From Alphaproteobacteria bacterium (GTDB lineage: Bacteria; Pseudomonadota; Alphaproteobacteria; Reyranellales; Reyranellaceae), in NCBI GenBank assembly GCA_019635875.1, contig JAHBYP010000001.1:372001-436000 (forward strand): DNA of 64,000 bases, given 5' to 3'. Of the stretch, positions 17,234 through 26,067 are shown piece by piece. Within the stretch, counting starts at the first letter, position 1. The number at the start of each line of letters is the position of its first letter. Both the position numbers and the translations under genes were made by a program. The notes beneath the pieces were generated by a model that made no database searches, was not told the DNA's origin, and worked only from the letters and a program-made list of their open reading frames with translations.

Positions 17234-17251
17234 TGTCACGAGTCGGTGACA
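17234..17251. promoter_or_regulatory. Palindrome TGTCAC-N6-GTGACA in divergent promoter
   Basis: A perfect 6-base inverted repeat with 6-base spacer lies between the hydrolase and the AhpD-like gene; a second, GGAAC-N6-GTTCC, is at 17293-17308. Both are plausible operators for a dimeric regulator. No adjacent regulator gene identifies the binding protein. Confidence 0.35.
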
Positions 17252-17357
17252 GGACCGGGCATCCCGCATGGCGGACGGCCCGTAACGCCATGGGAACGAC
17301 AAAGTTCCAGCAAGGCGAGGCGCGCGGTAGAACCGGCCGATCGAAAGGGAGACCGCC

Positions 17358-17753
17358 ATGGGCTACGGCAAGCTGATCGAATACGCCGATGCATCACCGG
17401 AAGCGCGGGCGGTGATGGACGACATCAAGCGCGCCCGCAACGTGCCCGACGTCAACAACGCCTGGAAGGCGATGGCGCGCCACCCCGCGGTGATGAAGCG
17501 CTTCTGGCAGCGCGCGCAAACGACCATGGCGCCGGGCGCACTCGACGCATTGACCAAGGAGCTGATCTACCTCGCGGTCAGCGTCGCCAATGGCTGCCAC
17601 TATTGCAGCGCCTCGCACAGCGCGCTGGCCAAGAAGAAGGGCGCCAGCGAGGAGCAGCTCGCCGAGCTGGTCGAGATCGTCGGCCTGGCGCTCGAGGGCA
17701 ACAGCTACGCGACCTTCTACGGCCAGGAGGTCGATGAGGCGCTGAAGGAGTAG
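17358..17753 (+). CDS. Carboxymuconolactone decarboxylase/AhpD-like protein
   Basis: A 131-residue all-helical protein with the redox motif CHYC in VSVANGCHYCSASHSALAKKKG, the AhpD-like proton-relay arrangement (Cys-x-x-Cys followed by His). Such proteins act in alkylhydroperoxide reduction or as peroxidase-related enzymes; the length is that of the single-domain CMD family. GGGAG sits 8 bases before the ATG. It stands alone between a divergent hydrolase and a convergent DUF1499 gene. Confidence 0.9.
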   Translation: MGYGKLIEYADASPEARAVMDDIKRARNVPDVNNAWKAMARHPAVMKRFWQRAQTTMAPGALDALTKELIYLAVSVANGCHYCSASHSALAKKKGASEEQLAELVEIVGLALEGNSYATFYGQEVDEALKE

Positions 17754-17756
17754 GGC

Positions 17757-18734
17757 TCAGCCGCTCAGCCGCGCGATGAAGGCGCGAATGCGCCGCGCGT
17801 TGACGCCGAGGTCGCTCAGCCCGTGGCGCGACTTCGAGCGGATGTCGACGCGACTGCCCGACGGGGCCGGCTTCACGCGGATGACGATGTCGTCCTGGAA
17901 GCCGAACCAGGGGGTCACCGCGATCGCCTCGATGCGTCCCTCGCGGGGTTCGACCGCGACGATGTTCCAGCCAAGATCGCGCGCGACCTGCTCGGCGCGC
18001 GCAAGCGCCTCGGCTGGCGACCGGGCCAGCAGCTGCGGGGCGATGTCCGGGTAGCCTGTCTTCTGCAGGCGTGCGACCTGATCGCCGCCGTGATCCGCCG
18101 CCGTGGTCGCACCGCTCCGCCGCGCCAGCAGGGCGACCAGGCGCGGCGGATCGCGCGTGTCGGTCGTCACGTCGTTGATCGGCGGCAGGCTCTGCGCCGC
18201 CAGCCGCCACGACAGCGGTACATAGGCGGCGGCGAGTCCCAGCCCGACGCCGAGCAGGGCGGACAGCACGCCAGGCTTGCCGCTGCCGCGCGGCGCGGCG
18301 AGCGAGGCCAGGACGCCGAGCACGATCGCCGCGACGGCGGCGATGGCGGCTATGACGATGACGCTGGCTGGCTCGACATGGGCGACGATGTCGGGTGCGA
18401 AGGCCTGGCCGGCGGTGGCGAGGCCCAGACCGATCAGACCCAGCAGCGCGCTCGCAGCCGCCAGTCGATGGCCGAAGTCGAAGATGGTGGCGACGATGCC
18501 GCGCCGCGGCCCGGCGGTGGGCAGCAGCAACGACACCGACAGGCCCAGCACAACGGCGCCGACGGCGACATAGGCGCCGATCGTCAGCACGCGCAGCACC
18601 ATCACCAGGTCGATGTGGCCGTGGCGATAGGCCGGACCGACCAGCAGGATCGCCAGCGCCGAAAGCCAGCCCAGACCGAACGCCACGCGGGCGAGAAACA
18701 GCTTGCCCGGACTGGGGGCGCGGCGCAGCGGCAT
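17757..18734 (-). CDS. DUF1499-domain membrane protein
   Basis: A 325-residue protein. The N-terminal half has about five hydrophobic helices (e.g. FLARVAFGLGWLSALAILLV, AIAAVAAIVLGVLASLA). The C-terminal ~120 residues form DUF1499 (PPINDVTTDTRDPPRLVALL ... ITPWFGFQDDIVIRV ... DIRSKSRHGLSDLGVNARRI). Function unknown; fusion of membrane helices to DUF1499 is common in alphaproteobacteria. Divergent from the YddG-like exporter. Confidence 0.9.
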   Translation of the reverse strand: MPLRRAPSPGKLFLARVAFGLGWLSALAILLVGPAYRHGHIDLVMVLRVLTIGAYVAVGAVVLGLSVSLLLPTAGPRRGIVATIFDFGHRLAAASALLGLIGLGLATAGQAFAPDIVAHVEPASVIVIAAIAAVAAIVLGVLASLAAPRGSGKPGVLSALLGVGLGLAAAYVPLSWRLAAQSLPPINDVTTDTRDPPRLVALLARRSGATTAADHGGDQVARLQKTGYPDIAPQLLARSPAEALARAEQVARDLGWNIVAVEPREGRIEAIAVTPWFGFQDDIVIRVKPAPSGSRVDIRSKSRHGLSDLGVNARRIRAFIARLSG

Positions 18735-18793
18735 GGGCGAAGCCTAGCATATCGGCTGGAAGCCGCGCGCCGCTCTCTGTAGGGTCGCGCGCC

Positions 18794-19684
18794 ATGACGA
18801 GCCCATCGCCGGCGCGCGGCCGCGCCACGCTCAGCGGCCTGGCGGCGATCCTGCTGTGGGCGGCGCTGGCGCTGCTCACCGTCTCGACCGGCACCATTCC
18901 GCCATTCCAGCTCGTCGCCATGACGTTTGCCGTCGGCGGCCTGGCCGGCCTCGCCTGGATCGCGCTGTCGGGACGCTCGCCGCTCGCCGCCTTCCGCTGG
19001 CCGCCACGCGTCTGGCTGCTCGGCGTCGCCGGTCTGTTCGGCTATCACCTGCTCTACTTCATCGCCCTGCGCCTGGCGCCGGCGGCCGAGGCCAACCTGA
19101 TCAACTATCTCTGGCCGCTGCTGATCGTGCTGCTGGCCGCACCGGTGGCTGGCGAGCGCTTGCGCTGGTGGCACCTCGCCGGCGCGGCGCTGGGGCTGGC
19201 CGGCATCGTCGTGCTGGCGCTGGGTCGCGGCGATCTCGGCTTCGCTGGCGACCACTGGAAAGGCTATCTCGCGGCGCTGGGCTGTGCCTTCGCCTGGTCG
19301 CTCTATTCGACCATCAGCCGGCGCTTTGGCGACGTGCCGACCGATGCGGTTGCCGGCTTCTGCGTCGTCACCGCGCTGCTGGCACTGCCACTGCATCTGC
19401 TCTTCGAGACCACGGTGCCGCCATACGGCACGACGACATGGCTGGCGTTGGCCGCGCTGGGCCTCGGCCCGGTGGGCGCCGCCTTCTATCTCTGGGACAT
19501 CGCGGTGAAGCGCGGCGACATCCGCGCGCTGGGCGCGCTCAGCTACCTCACGCCGATCCTCTCGACCCTGGCGCTGATCGTCGCCGGCCGCGCCCAGGCG
19601 AGCCCAACGCTGCTGCTGGCGGCAGCGCTCGTCGTCGCCGGCGCCGTAATGGCCGCGCGCGATCTTTGGAGCAGGAAGAGCTAG
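18794..19684 (+). CDS. DMT transporter resembling aromatic amino acid exporter YddG
   Basis: A 296-residue membrane protein with about ten helices and two EamA halves. AAEANLINYLWPLLIVLLAA and GAAFYLWDIAVKRGDIRALG are characteristic of the YddG-like branch, which exports aromatic amino acids or other metabolites. The start is ATG 18794. Its stop TAG shares CTAG (19681-19684) with the stop of the convergent cupin gene. Confidence 0.88.
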   Translation: MTSPSPARGRATLSGLAAILLWAALALLTVSTGTIPPFQLVAMTFAVGGLAGLAWIALSGRSPLAAFRWPPRVWLLGVAGLFGYHLLYFIALRLAPAAEANLINYLWPLLIVLLAAPVAGERLRWWHLAGAALGLAGIVVLALGRGDLGFAGDHWKGYLAALGCAFAWSLYSTISRRFGDVPTDAVAGFCVVTALLALPLHLLFETTVPPYGTTTWLALAALGLGPVGAAFYLWDIAVKRGDIRALGALSYLTPILSTLALIVAGRAQASPTLLLAAALVVAGAVMAARDLWSRKS

Positions 19685-20106
19685 GCAGGCGGCTCCCAAC
19701 CCGGTGGCGCGAGCTCGAAGCCGCTGAACTCGAAGGCGGGCGACACCGTGCAGCCGACCAGCGTCCAGTCGCCCAGCGTTTGCGCCGCCTGCCATGCGTG
19801 CGCCGGCACGATGCCCTGCGGCGACTGGCCGGCGGCGAAATCGGTGCCCAGCGTGATCGTGCGGCGCGGCGCATTCGGGTCGGCGATCGCCAGCGCAAGC
19901 GGTGCGCCGGCGTACCAATGCCAGATCTCGACGGCGTCGACGCGGTGCCAGTGCGAGCGTTCGCCCCGGCGCAGCAGGAAGAAGATCGCCGTCGTCGCGC
20001 CACGCGCCTCGCCGGGAGCGGGCGCCGCGCGGAAGGTCTCGCGGTAGTGGCCGCCCTCGGGATGCGGCTGCAGGCCCAGCGCGGCGATCAGCGTGTCGGC
20101 ATCCAC
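19681..20106 (-). CDS. Cupin-superfamily DUF985 protein
   Basis: About 141 residues of a Cupin_5/DUF985 beta-barrel: LGLQPHPEGGHYRETFRA, FFLLRRGERSHWHRVDAVEIWHWYAG, then PAHAWQAAQTLGDWTLVGCTVSPAFEF. The histidines of the double motif could hold a metal. The annotated GTG at 20106 follows the GST stop by 5 bases; no ATG fits, and the frame upstream only shadows GST. Likely co-transcribed with GST. Function unknown. Confidence 0.82.
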   Translation of the reverse strand: MDADTLIAALGLQPHPEGGHYRETFRAAPAPGEARGATTAIFFLLRRGERSHWHRVDAVEIWHWYAGAPLALAIADPNAPRRTITLGTDFAAGQSPQGIVPAHAWQAAQTLGDWTLVGCTVSPAFEFSGFELAPPGWEPPA

Positions 20107-20111
20107 CGGGG

Positions 20112-20720
20112 TCAGCCCGGCGGCATCGTCGTCTTCATTGATGGACGCTGCGCGAACTTTGCGTACCAGGCCGCCAGCTTCCTGCGCCTGTCGCGCCAGC
20201 CGAGATCGGCGAAGCGAAAATCGAGATAGCCCAGCGCGCAGCCGAAGCTGATGTGGCCGATGGTCAACGCGCCCTTGAGCGAGCCGGCCTCCTTCTCCAT
20301 CGCATCGAGCGCGCCGTTGATCTTGGCCATCTGTCCGGCCGACCACTCCGGCCAGCGCTTGTCCGCTGGGCGCAGGAAGTCCTCATAGCGTGCCAGCAGC
20401 GCGGCATCGAGCAGCCCGTCGCCCAGCGCCTGCTGGCGCAGCGCCGTCCAGCGCGCCTTGCCCTTGGCGGGGAACAGCTTCCTCTTGCGATGCTTGCTGT
20501 CCAGATACTCGCAGATTACGGGCGAATCATAGAGCGTCATCGCCCCATCGGTCAGCGCCGGGATCTTGGCCACCGGGTTGCGTGCCGAGACCTCGCTCGC
20601 CGGTGCGATCGGCGTCGTGGTAACCGTTACCGTCTCGATCTTGCCGTCGAGGCCGGTTTCCTTCGCCAGCACCAGCGCCTTGCGCACATAGGGTGACGAC
20701 GGCGAATGCAGCAGCTTCAT
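20112..20720 (-). CDS. Glutathione S-transferase family protein
   Basis: A ~202-residue GST. The N-terminal thioredoxin fold has LLHSPSSPYVRKALVLAKE (Ser in the active-site region), NPVAKIPALTD (cis-Pro) and YDSPVICEYLD; a helical C-terminal domain follows (ISFGCALGYLDFRFADLGWR). ATG 20720 or GTG 20729 (AAGGA 6 bases before it) are both plausible starts. Acts on electrophilic or glutathione-linked substrates in the cytosol. Confidence 0.9.
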   Translation of the reverse strand: MKLLHSPSSPYVRKALVLAKETGLDGKIETVTVTTTPIAPASEVSARNPVAKIPALTDGAMTLYDSPVICEYLDSKHRKRKLFPAKGKARWTALRQQALGDGLLDAALLARYEDFLRPADKRWPEWSAGQMAKINGALDAMEKEAGSLKGALTIGHISFGCALGYLDFRFADLGWRDRRRKLAAWYAKFAQRPSMKTTMPPG

Positions 20721-20879
20721 CTTGGCCACGATCGATCCTTTCCCCGGGGATGCGAACTGGTAGTCCGATACCATAGGGCCCGGCACCGGCACCGTCGCGA
20801 TTTTCTCATCGGGGCGTGAGGGCCGGAGACGGCGACACGCCCGCGAGACGCCGGCGGTCGCAGGCGCTATACTGGCGGC

Positions 20880-21653
20880 ATGTTCAACGACATTGTTGAT
20901 CTGCGCGATTTCTACGGCGAGAGCCTGGGCCAGGTGACCCAGCGCCTGTTGCGCACGCGCCTGCGCGGGCTGTGGCCCGACGTGCGCGGCATGCGCGTCG
21001 CCGGGCTGGGCTACGCCGTGCCGTTCCTGCGCCCGTTCATCGACGAGGCCGAGCGCGTCTTCGCGCTGATGCCGGCGGCGCAGGGCGTGCTGCGCTGGCC
21101 GCGCGAGGGCGGCAACCTTGCCGCCCTGGTCGACGAGACCGACCTGCCGCTGGCCGACCGCTCGATCGACCGCATGGTGCTGGTGCACGCGCTGGAATGC
21201 GCCGAGCAGGTGCGCCCGTTCCTGCGCGAGGTCTGGCGCGTGATGGCCGATGGCGGCCGCCTGCTGGTGGTGGCGCCCAACCGCACCGGCCTGTGGTCGC
21301 AGCTCGAGCGCTCGCCCTTCTCCTTCGGCGAGCCGTACTCGGGCCGCCAGCTGGCCGCCCTGCTGCGCGCCAACATGTTCACGCCGATGCGCGAGTCGCG
21401 CGCGCTCTATCTGCCGCCGGTGCGCTCGCGCCTGCTGCTGCGCGCGGCGCCGACCATCGAGCGGTTGGGCGAGCGCCTGCTGGGCCGCTTCGCCGGTGTC
21501 ACCATCGTCGAGGCCGGCAAGCAGATCTATGCCGCGACCGGCGCGCGCGAGCATCGCCCGGTGCTGGTCGCGCGTCCGCCGCTGAAGGTCGCCTATTCGC
21601 GCGACAGGCGCGATGCGACGCGCGATGGCGAGCCGACACCGTCCAGCACGTAA
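20880..21653 (+). CDS. Class I SAM-dependent methyltransferase
   Basis: A 257-residue protein. The glycine motif is degenerate (GMRVAGLGYAVPFL), but post-motif regions are clear (DETDLPLADRSIDRMVLVHALE, FLREVWRVMADGGRLLVVAPN). The C-terminal ~90 residues are basic and rich in arginine. Substrate unknown; similar proteins are annotated as generic methyltransferases in alphaproteobacteria. It is followed 18 bases later by the dehydrogenase. Confidence 0.85.
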   Translation: MFNDIVDLRDFYGESLGQVTQRLLRTRLRGLWPDVRGMRVAGLGYAVPFLRPFIDEAERVFALMPAAQGVLRWPREGGNLAALVDETDLPLADRSIDRMVLVHALECAEQVRPFLREVWRVMADGGRLLVVAPNRTGLWSQLERSPFSFGEPYSGRQLAALLRANMFTPMRESRALYLPPVRSRLLLRAAPTIERLGERLLGRFAGVTIVEAGKQIYAATGAREHRPVLVARPPLKVAYSRDRRDATRDGEPTPSST

Positions 21654-21671
21654 TTCGGCGTTCCCGACCCC

Positions 21672-22592
21672 ATGGCTCTCGACCCGCTGACCATAGCGTT
21701 GATCGGCTTTGGCGAGGCCGGCACTGCCATAGGGCGCGGCCTGGCCGAGAATTGGCGCGGGCTGCCGCGCCCCGGCGACAACCGCCCGCGCCGGCTGATC
21801 GCGATCGATACCGCGCTCGACGTGGATGAACGCGGCCGCAAGCTGGGCCACGAGGCGCGGCGCCTCGATATCGCGATCGAGCGGGCCTACACGGCGGCGC
21901 TGGGCGAGGCGGACTTGATCATCAGCGCGGTGCCGGGCGAGTTCGCGCTCGACGTCGCACGCTCGGCCGCGCCGCTGCTGAAGAAGGGCGCCTTCTACCT
22001 CGACCTCTGCACCGTCACCGGCGCCATGGCCGAGAGCGATCGCGCTGTCATCGAAGGTGCCGGCGCGCGCTATGTCGACATCGCCGTGATGGGCTCGTTC
22101 TTCGGCCGCGGCCAGAAGGCGCCGATGCTGCTCGCCGGTCCCGACGCGCCGCTCGCCGCCGGCTGGATGAACGCCAACGGCTTCGACGTGAAGGTGCTGA
22201 GCCCCAAGCCGGGCAGCGCTTCGGCGGTGAAGGTACTGCGCAGCGTGCTGATCAAGGGCGTCGAGGCGCTGGCTGTCGAGAGCTTCGTCGCGGCCCGGCG
22301 GCAGGGCCTGCTCGACGAGGTGATGGGCTGCCTGGGCGACGTCGATCACGAGGGCTTCGGCCAGTTCCTCGCACGCATGGTGGAGACCCACCTCGTTCAC
22401 GCCGGACGACGCAGCGACGAGATGGTGCTGGTGGCGCAGATGCTGCGCGAGACCGGCGTGCCACCGCTGATGAGCGAGACGACCTACAGGGCGCTGCACC
22501 GAACCGTCGAGGCGGGCGCCGTCCCGGCCGACGGCAAGGTGCGCTCGCTGGAGGAGACGCTGGCGGTACTCTCCGACAAGGTCTTCGGCTGA
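21672..22592 (+). CDS. 6-phosphogluconate dehydrogenase-like/DUF1932 oxidoreductase
   Basis: A 306-residue two-domain dehydrogenase. The Rossmann N-terminus begins LTIALIGFGEAGTAIGRGLA and includes ADLIISAVPG and YLDLCTVTG. The helical C-terminal DUF1932 domain (KVLRSVLIKGVEALAVESFVA) carries the conserved Lys-containing helix of beta-hydroxyacid dehydrogenases. It likely oxidises a hydroxy acid with NAD(P); substrate unknown. It lies between the methyltransferase and GNAT-YbaK genes with short gaps. Confidence 0.85.
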   Translation: MALDPLTIALIGFGEAGTAIGRGLAENWRGLPRPGDNRPRRLIAIDTALDVDERGRKLGHEARRLDIAIERAYTAALGEADLIISAVPGEFALDVARSAAPLLKKGAFYLDLCTVTGAMAESDRAVIEGAGARYVDIAVMGSFFGRGQKAPMLLAGPDAPLAAGWMNANGFDVKVLSPKPGSASAVKVLRSVLIKGVEALAVESFVAARRQGLLDEVMGCLGDVDHEGFGQFLARMVETHLVHAGRRSDEMVLVAQMLRETGVPPLMSETTYRALHRTVEAGAVPADGKVRSLEETLAVLSDKVFG

Positions 22593-22597
22593 CCGTC

Positions 22598-23512
22598 ATG
22601 ACCGCGCCATGGTCGTTCCGTGCCGCCAGGCAGGCGGATTTCGAGCCGCTGCTCGGCTTGCGCCTGCGCGTGATGCGCCCGGCGCTCGAACGCATCGGCC
22701 GCTTCGACCCCGATCGCGCGCGACGGTATTTCGGCGAAGGCTTCGACCTGAACTGGATGCGCGCGATCCTCGTCGAAGGCGCGATAGCCGGCTGCGTCTG
22801 CTTCCGCCGCGAGGACGAGCACTGGGTGCTCGAATACTTCTATCTCGAGCCGCGCTACCACCGCACCGGCCTCGGCGGCTCCATCCTGCGCGCGCTGCTG
22901 GCCGAGGCTGACCGGTCAGGCCGAGTCGTGAAGCTCGAAGTCGTGAAAGGCAGCGAGTCGGCGCATCTGTACGAGCGCCACGGCTTCGCACGGTATGGCG
23001 AGGGCGAGTGGGATTTCTATTACGAACGCCCGCTGCCGCCGCCATTCGAGCGTGTGTGCGCGTTGCTTGACGCCGCCGGCGCGCGATACCGCCTGATCGA
23101 GCATGAGCCGGAAGGACGCTCCGAACTCATCAGCATCATTCGCGGCAACCGGCCGGAGCAGGCAGCCAAGGCGATGGTGCTCGACGTGCGTGGCGGTGGT
23201 GGCGGCAGGCGCCATGTGCTGGCGATCCTGCCCGGCAACCGCAAGCTCGATTTCGCCGCCGTGGCTGCACAATACGGCGCACGCAAATGCGGCTTCGCCT
23301 CGCCCGAGACGGCGCAGGCGATCACCGGCTGCATCATGGGCGCGGTGCCGCCCTTCGCGCTGCACGATTCGCTCAGCGTCGTGGTCGACCAGGCGCTGCT
23401 GTCGAACCAGACCCTGTTCTTCAACGCCGGTCGTCTTGATCGATCTATGGAACTCGAAACCGCCGAGTGGCTGCGTGTCGTCGCACCGAAAATTGCCGAG
23501 ATCACTTCCTGA
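22598..23512 (+). CDS. GNAT acetyltransferase fused to YbaK-type editing domain
   Basis: A 304-residue two-domain protein with no stop or frameshift between domains. Residues 1-145 are a GNAT N-acetyltransferase with the acetyl-CoA loop RYHRTGLGGSILRAL and LYERHGFARYGEGEWDFYY. Residues ~150-304 are a YbaK/ProXp-like aminoacyl-tRNA deacylase domain: RYRLIEHEPEGRSE, conserved Lys191 in AAKAMVLDV, ITGCIMGAVPPFALHD and QTLFFNAGRLDRSMEL. YbaK enzymes hydrolyse mischarged tRNA such as Cys-tRNA(Pro). It starts 5 bases after the dehydrogenase. The fusion suggests linked acetylation and tRNA quality control; substrates are unknown. Confidence 0.88.
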   Translation: MTAPWSFRAARQADFEPLLGLRLRVMRPALERIGRFDPDRARRYFGEGFDLNWMRAILVEGAIAGCVCFRREDEHWVLEYFYLEPRYHRTGLGGSILRALLAEADRSGRVVKLEVVKGSESAHLYERHGFARYGEGEWDFYYERPLPPPFERVCALLDAAGARYRLIEHEPEGRSELISIIRGNRPEQAAKAMVLDVRGGGGGRRHVLAILPGNRKLDFAAVAAQYGARKCGFASPETAQAITGCIMGAVPPFALHDSLSVVVDQALLSNQTLFFNAGRLDRSMELETAEWLRVVAPKIAEITS

Positions 23513-23582
23513 CCGCTCCGCCCGCAATTCGCCCCTTCAGCAACGCCGCGCTCTTTCTCGACGTCTGCCCGCAGGGAGTTCT

Positions 23583-24074
23583 TCAACGCACGGCTGTGGG
23601 CGGCAGGGACAGCAGCTGCTCCTTTGGCGCCGCGAGCACCTCACTTGTCCTGAAGACGGCAGAGCCTTTCGCTGGCGACTCACCTTCGTCGGTCAAAGCG
23701 ACGAAGGCCTGCAGCCACAGATGGCGTGTTGTGGCCAGCCGCTGTGAGCCGCGATACACACCGCGCGACATCGAGTTGAGCGACGCACGGATCTCGAACT
23801 GAGCCGCCTGGCGCTGCTGGGCTTGGCGCGCGGCGTAGCGCAGCACGCGATCGACCGTCGCGCGTATCGCGGCAGCGTCTTGGTCCGGAATCATGCCACC
23901 GCGATGGACGAGGGCCGCGACCTCGAAGCTCTTCGCTGAGTTGTCGACGTGGCCGACGGAATCGCCTGGCCATCCGTTCCACAAAGCCTCGTCCAGCGCG
24001 GCGTTGCCGGTGCGTTCACCGCAGGCAGCCAGAAATGCCATCAGCACGACGATGGCGATGGTGCGGAACTGCAT
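23583..24074 (-). CDS. Putative lipoprotein
   Basis: A 163-residue protein with a lipoprotein signal (MQFRTIAIVVLMAFLAACGE), where LAAC marks the acylated Cys18. The mature part is hydrophilic and partly helical, with no family I recognise. It converges on the GNAT-YbaK gene and starts 25 bases before the metW stop, so it lies downstream of metX-metW. Confidence 0.7.
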   Translation of the reverse strand: MQFRTIAIVVLMAFLAACGERTGNAALDEALWNGWPGDSVGHVDNSAKSFEVAALVHRGGMIPDQDAAAIRATVDRVLRYAARQAQQRQAAQFEIRASLNSMSRGVYRGSQRLATTRHLWLQAFVALTDEGESPAKGSAVFRTSEVLAAPKEQLLSLPPTAVR

Positions 24075-24099
24075 TTTCCCCCAAGAACAACCCTGCTTG

Positions 24100-24720
24100 T
24101 TACCGTCTTCTTAGCAGGAACAGTCCCTGGCCGCCGAGCAAGTTTGCCAGCGGCAGCGGCAGGTTGGGCAGCGGCCGGCCGTGACGGCTGAGCGTCAGCG
24201 CCTTCTCGATGGTGACGCCCATGTCGGCGCACAGCGCGCGGAAATCGTCGATGCTGCAGAGGTGGATGTTGGGTGTGTCGTACCACTTGTACGGCAGGGC
24301 GTCGGTCTCCGGCATGCGGCCGCCGAAGACGAGGCGGGCGCGCACCTGCCAGTGGGCGAAGTTGGGAAACGACACGATGGCGTGCTTGCCGACGCGCAGC
24401 ATCTGCTCGAGCACGCGGCGCGGCTCATGCGTCGCCTGCAGCGTCTGGCTGAGCACGACATAGTCGAAGGCGTTGTCAGGGTAGTGGGCGAGGTCGGTGT
24501 CGGCATCGCCCTGGATCACCGAAAGCCCGTTGGCGACGGCGGCGTTCACGCCGGCCTGGCTCAGCTCCATGCCGCGGCCGTCGACCTGCTTCTCGCGCTG
24601 CAGCCAGTCGAGCAGCGCGCCATCGCCGCAACCGACATCGAGCACCCGGGTGCCGGGTTCGATCATGTCGGCGATCAGCTGCAGATCGAGGCGGATCTTG
24701 CCGCGCTCCGCTGGGCTCAT
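24100..24720 (-). CDS. metW: Methionine biosynthesis protein MetW
   Basis: A 206-residue class I methyltransferase-fold protein: [49 protein letters not shown] and [21 protein letters not shown] are MetW hallmarks. MetW activates homoserine acylation together with MetX. The ATG at 24720 overlaps the metX stop (ATGA), giving a coupled metXW operon. Confidence 0.96.
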   Translation of the reverse strand: MSPAERGKIRLDLQLIADMIEPGTRVLDVGCGDGALLDWLQREKQVDGRGMELSQAGVNAAVANGLSVIQGDADTDLAHYPDNAFDYVVLSQTLQATHEPRRVLEQMLRVGKHAIVSFPNFAHWQVRARLVFGGRMPETDALPYKWYDTPNIHLCSIDDFRALCADMGVTIEKALTLSRHGRPLPNLPLPLANLLGGQGLFLLRRR

Positions 24721-25913
24721 TTCAAACCACGCGCGTTGGCGGCGCCGCGCAGGAAGCCGTCGAGAGTGCGGAACATCTCGGGCTCGTCGAGCAGGAAGGC
24801 GTCGTGGCCCTTGTCGGTCTCGACCTCGACGAAGGAGACGTTGGCGGCCACGGCGTTGAGCGCCTTCACCACCTCGCGGTTCTCGTGCGTGGGAAACAGC
24901 CAGTCGCTGGTGAACGACATCACGCAGAAGCGCGTCCTGCTGCCGCGGAACGCCGTCGCCAGCGTGCCGCCGTACTCCGCCGCGAGATCGAAATAGTCCA
25001 TCGCCCGGGTGATGTAGAGATAGGCGTTGGCGTCGAAGCGCTCGACGAACGACTTCCCTTGGTAGTGCAAATAGCTCTCGACCTGGAAGTCGGCGTCGAA
25101 GCTGTAGCCGAGCGAGGCGCGGTCCTGCAGGTTGCGGCCGAACTTGCGCTGCAGCGCCGACTCGCTGAGATAGGTGATGTGCGCGGTCATGCGCGCCACG
25201 GCCAGCCCGCGCGCCGGCACGGTGCCGTGCGCGCCGTAGTCGCCGCCATGCCAGCCCGGATCGGCCATGATCGCCTGGCGGCCGACCTCGTGGAAGGCGA
25301 TGTTCTGCGCCGAATGCCGCGCCGCGGTGGCGATCGGCAGGGCGGCGAAGACGCGGTCCGGATAGGACGCGGCCCATTGCAGCACCTGCATGCCGCCCAT
25401 CGAGCCGCCGACGACGCAGAACAGGCTCTCGATGCCGAGATGGTCGAGCAGCTGGGCCTGCGCGTTCACCATGTCGCGGATGGTGACCATCGGGAACGAC
25501 AGGTTGTAGCGGCCGCCGGTCTTCGGGTTGATGTCGAGCGGGCCGGTGCTGCCCATGCAGCCGCCCAGCACGTTTGCGCAGATCACGAAATACTTCGCCG
25601 GATCGAGCGGCCGGCCCGGCCCGACCAGGCTCAGCCACCAGCCTTCCTTGCCGGTCACCGGGTTCGAATCGGCGACGAACTGGTCCATGGTCAGCGCATG
25701 GCAGATCAGCGCGGCGTTGCTGCGCTCGGCGTTGAGCGTGCCGTAGGTGCGGTAGGCGACGCGATGGCGCGTCAGCTCGACCCCGCAATCGAGCTTCAGC
25801 GGCCCCAGCCAGACGCTGTGCGAGGCGTCGAGCGCACGCCGCGCCGCCGGCGTCAGACCAGCAAGCGGGTCGCCGGACGCCTTATCGTTGGGATGGTGAA
25901 CCGCGGTGTCCAT
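24717..25913 (-). CDS. metX: Homoserine O-acetyltransferase
   Basis: A 398-residue alpha/beta hydrolase-fold acyltransferase, first committed step of methionine synthesis. The oxyanion region is [12 protein letters not shown], the nucleophile elbow [15 protein letters not shown], and the acid and base sit in [10 protein letters not shown] and [10 protein letters not shown]. MetX enzymes can be acetyl or succinyl specific; the usual acetyl name is given. I found no SAM-II riboswitch signature in the 154 bases upstream, which is unusual for alphaproteobacterial metX. Confidence 0.95.
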   Translation of the reverse strand: MDTAVHHPNDKASGDPLAGLTPAARRALDASHSVWLGPLKLDCGVELTRHRVAYRTYGTLNAERSNAALICHALTMDQFVADSNPVTGKEGWWLSLVGPGRPLDPAKYFVICANVLGGCMGSTGPLDINPKTGGRYNLSFPMVTIRDMVNAQAQLLDHLGIESLFCVVGGSMGGMQVLQWAASYPDRVFAALPIATAARHSAQNIAFHEVGRQAIMADPGWHGGDYGAHGTVPARGLAVARMTAHITYLSESALQRKFGRNLQDRASLGYSFDADFQVESYLHYQGKSFVERFDANAYLYITRAMDYFDLAAEYGGTLATAFRGSRTRFCVMSFTSDWLFPTHENREVVKALNAVAANVSFVEVETDKGHDAFLLDEPEMFRTLDGFLRGAANARGLK

Positions 25914-26067
25914 CGGCAGAAGCTCGGGCGCCCATGGTGGCGCGACGAACGGCCACGGGCGCGGGGTGCCGTAGCTAGGGGAGGCCGATTTGGCCTGTCA
26001 ATGTTTACTTTGCCTTTGGCCCATCGCCCGACTAAACCTAACGCCCTTCCGCCACGCCAACCACGCC

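Noticed and set aside
20112..22499. 795-codon minus-strand open frame
   Set aside because: Only its last ~205 codons are a real gene (GST). The rest is antisense to the methyltransferase and dehydrogenase genes.
25655..25680. GGTTCGAATC, resembling a tRNA T-loop
   Set aside because: It lies inside metX (encoding part of DSNPVTG) and no acceptor, D or anticodon stem surrounds it.
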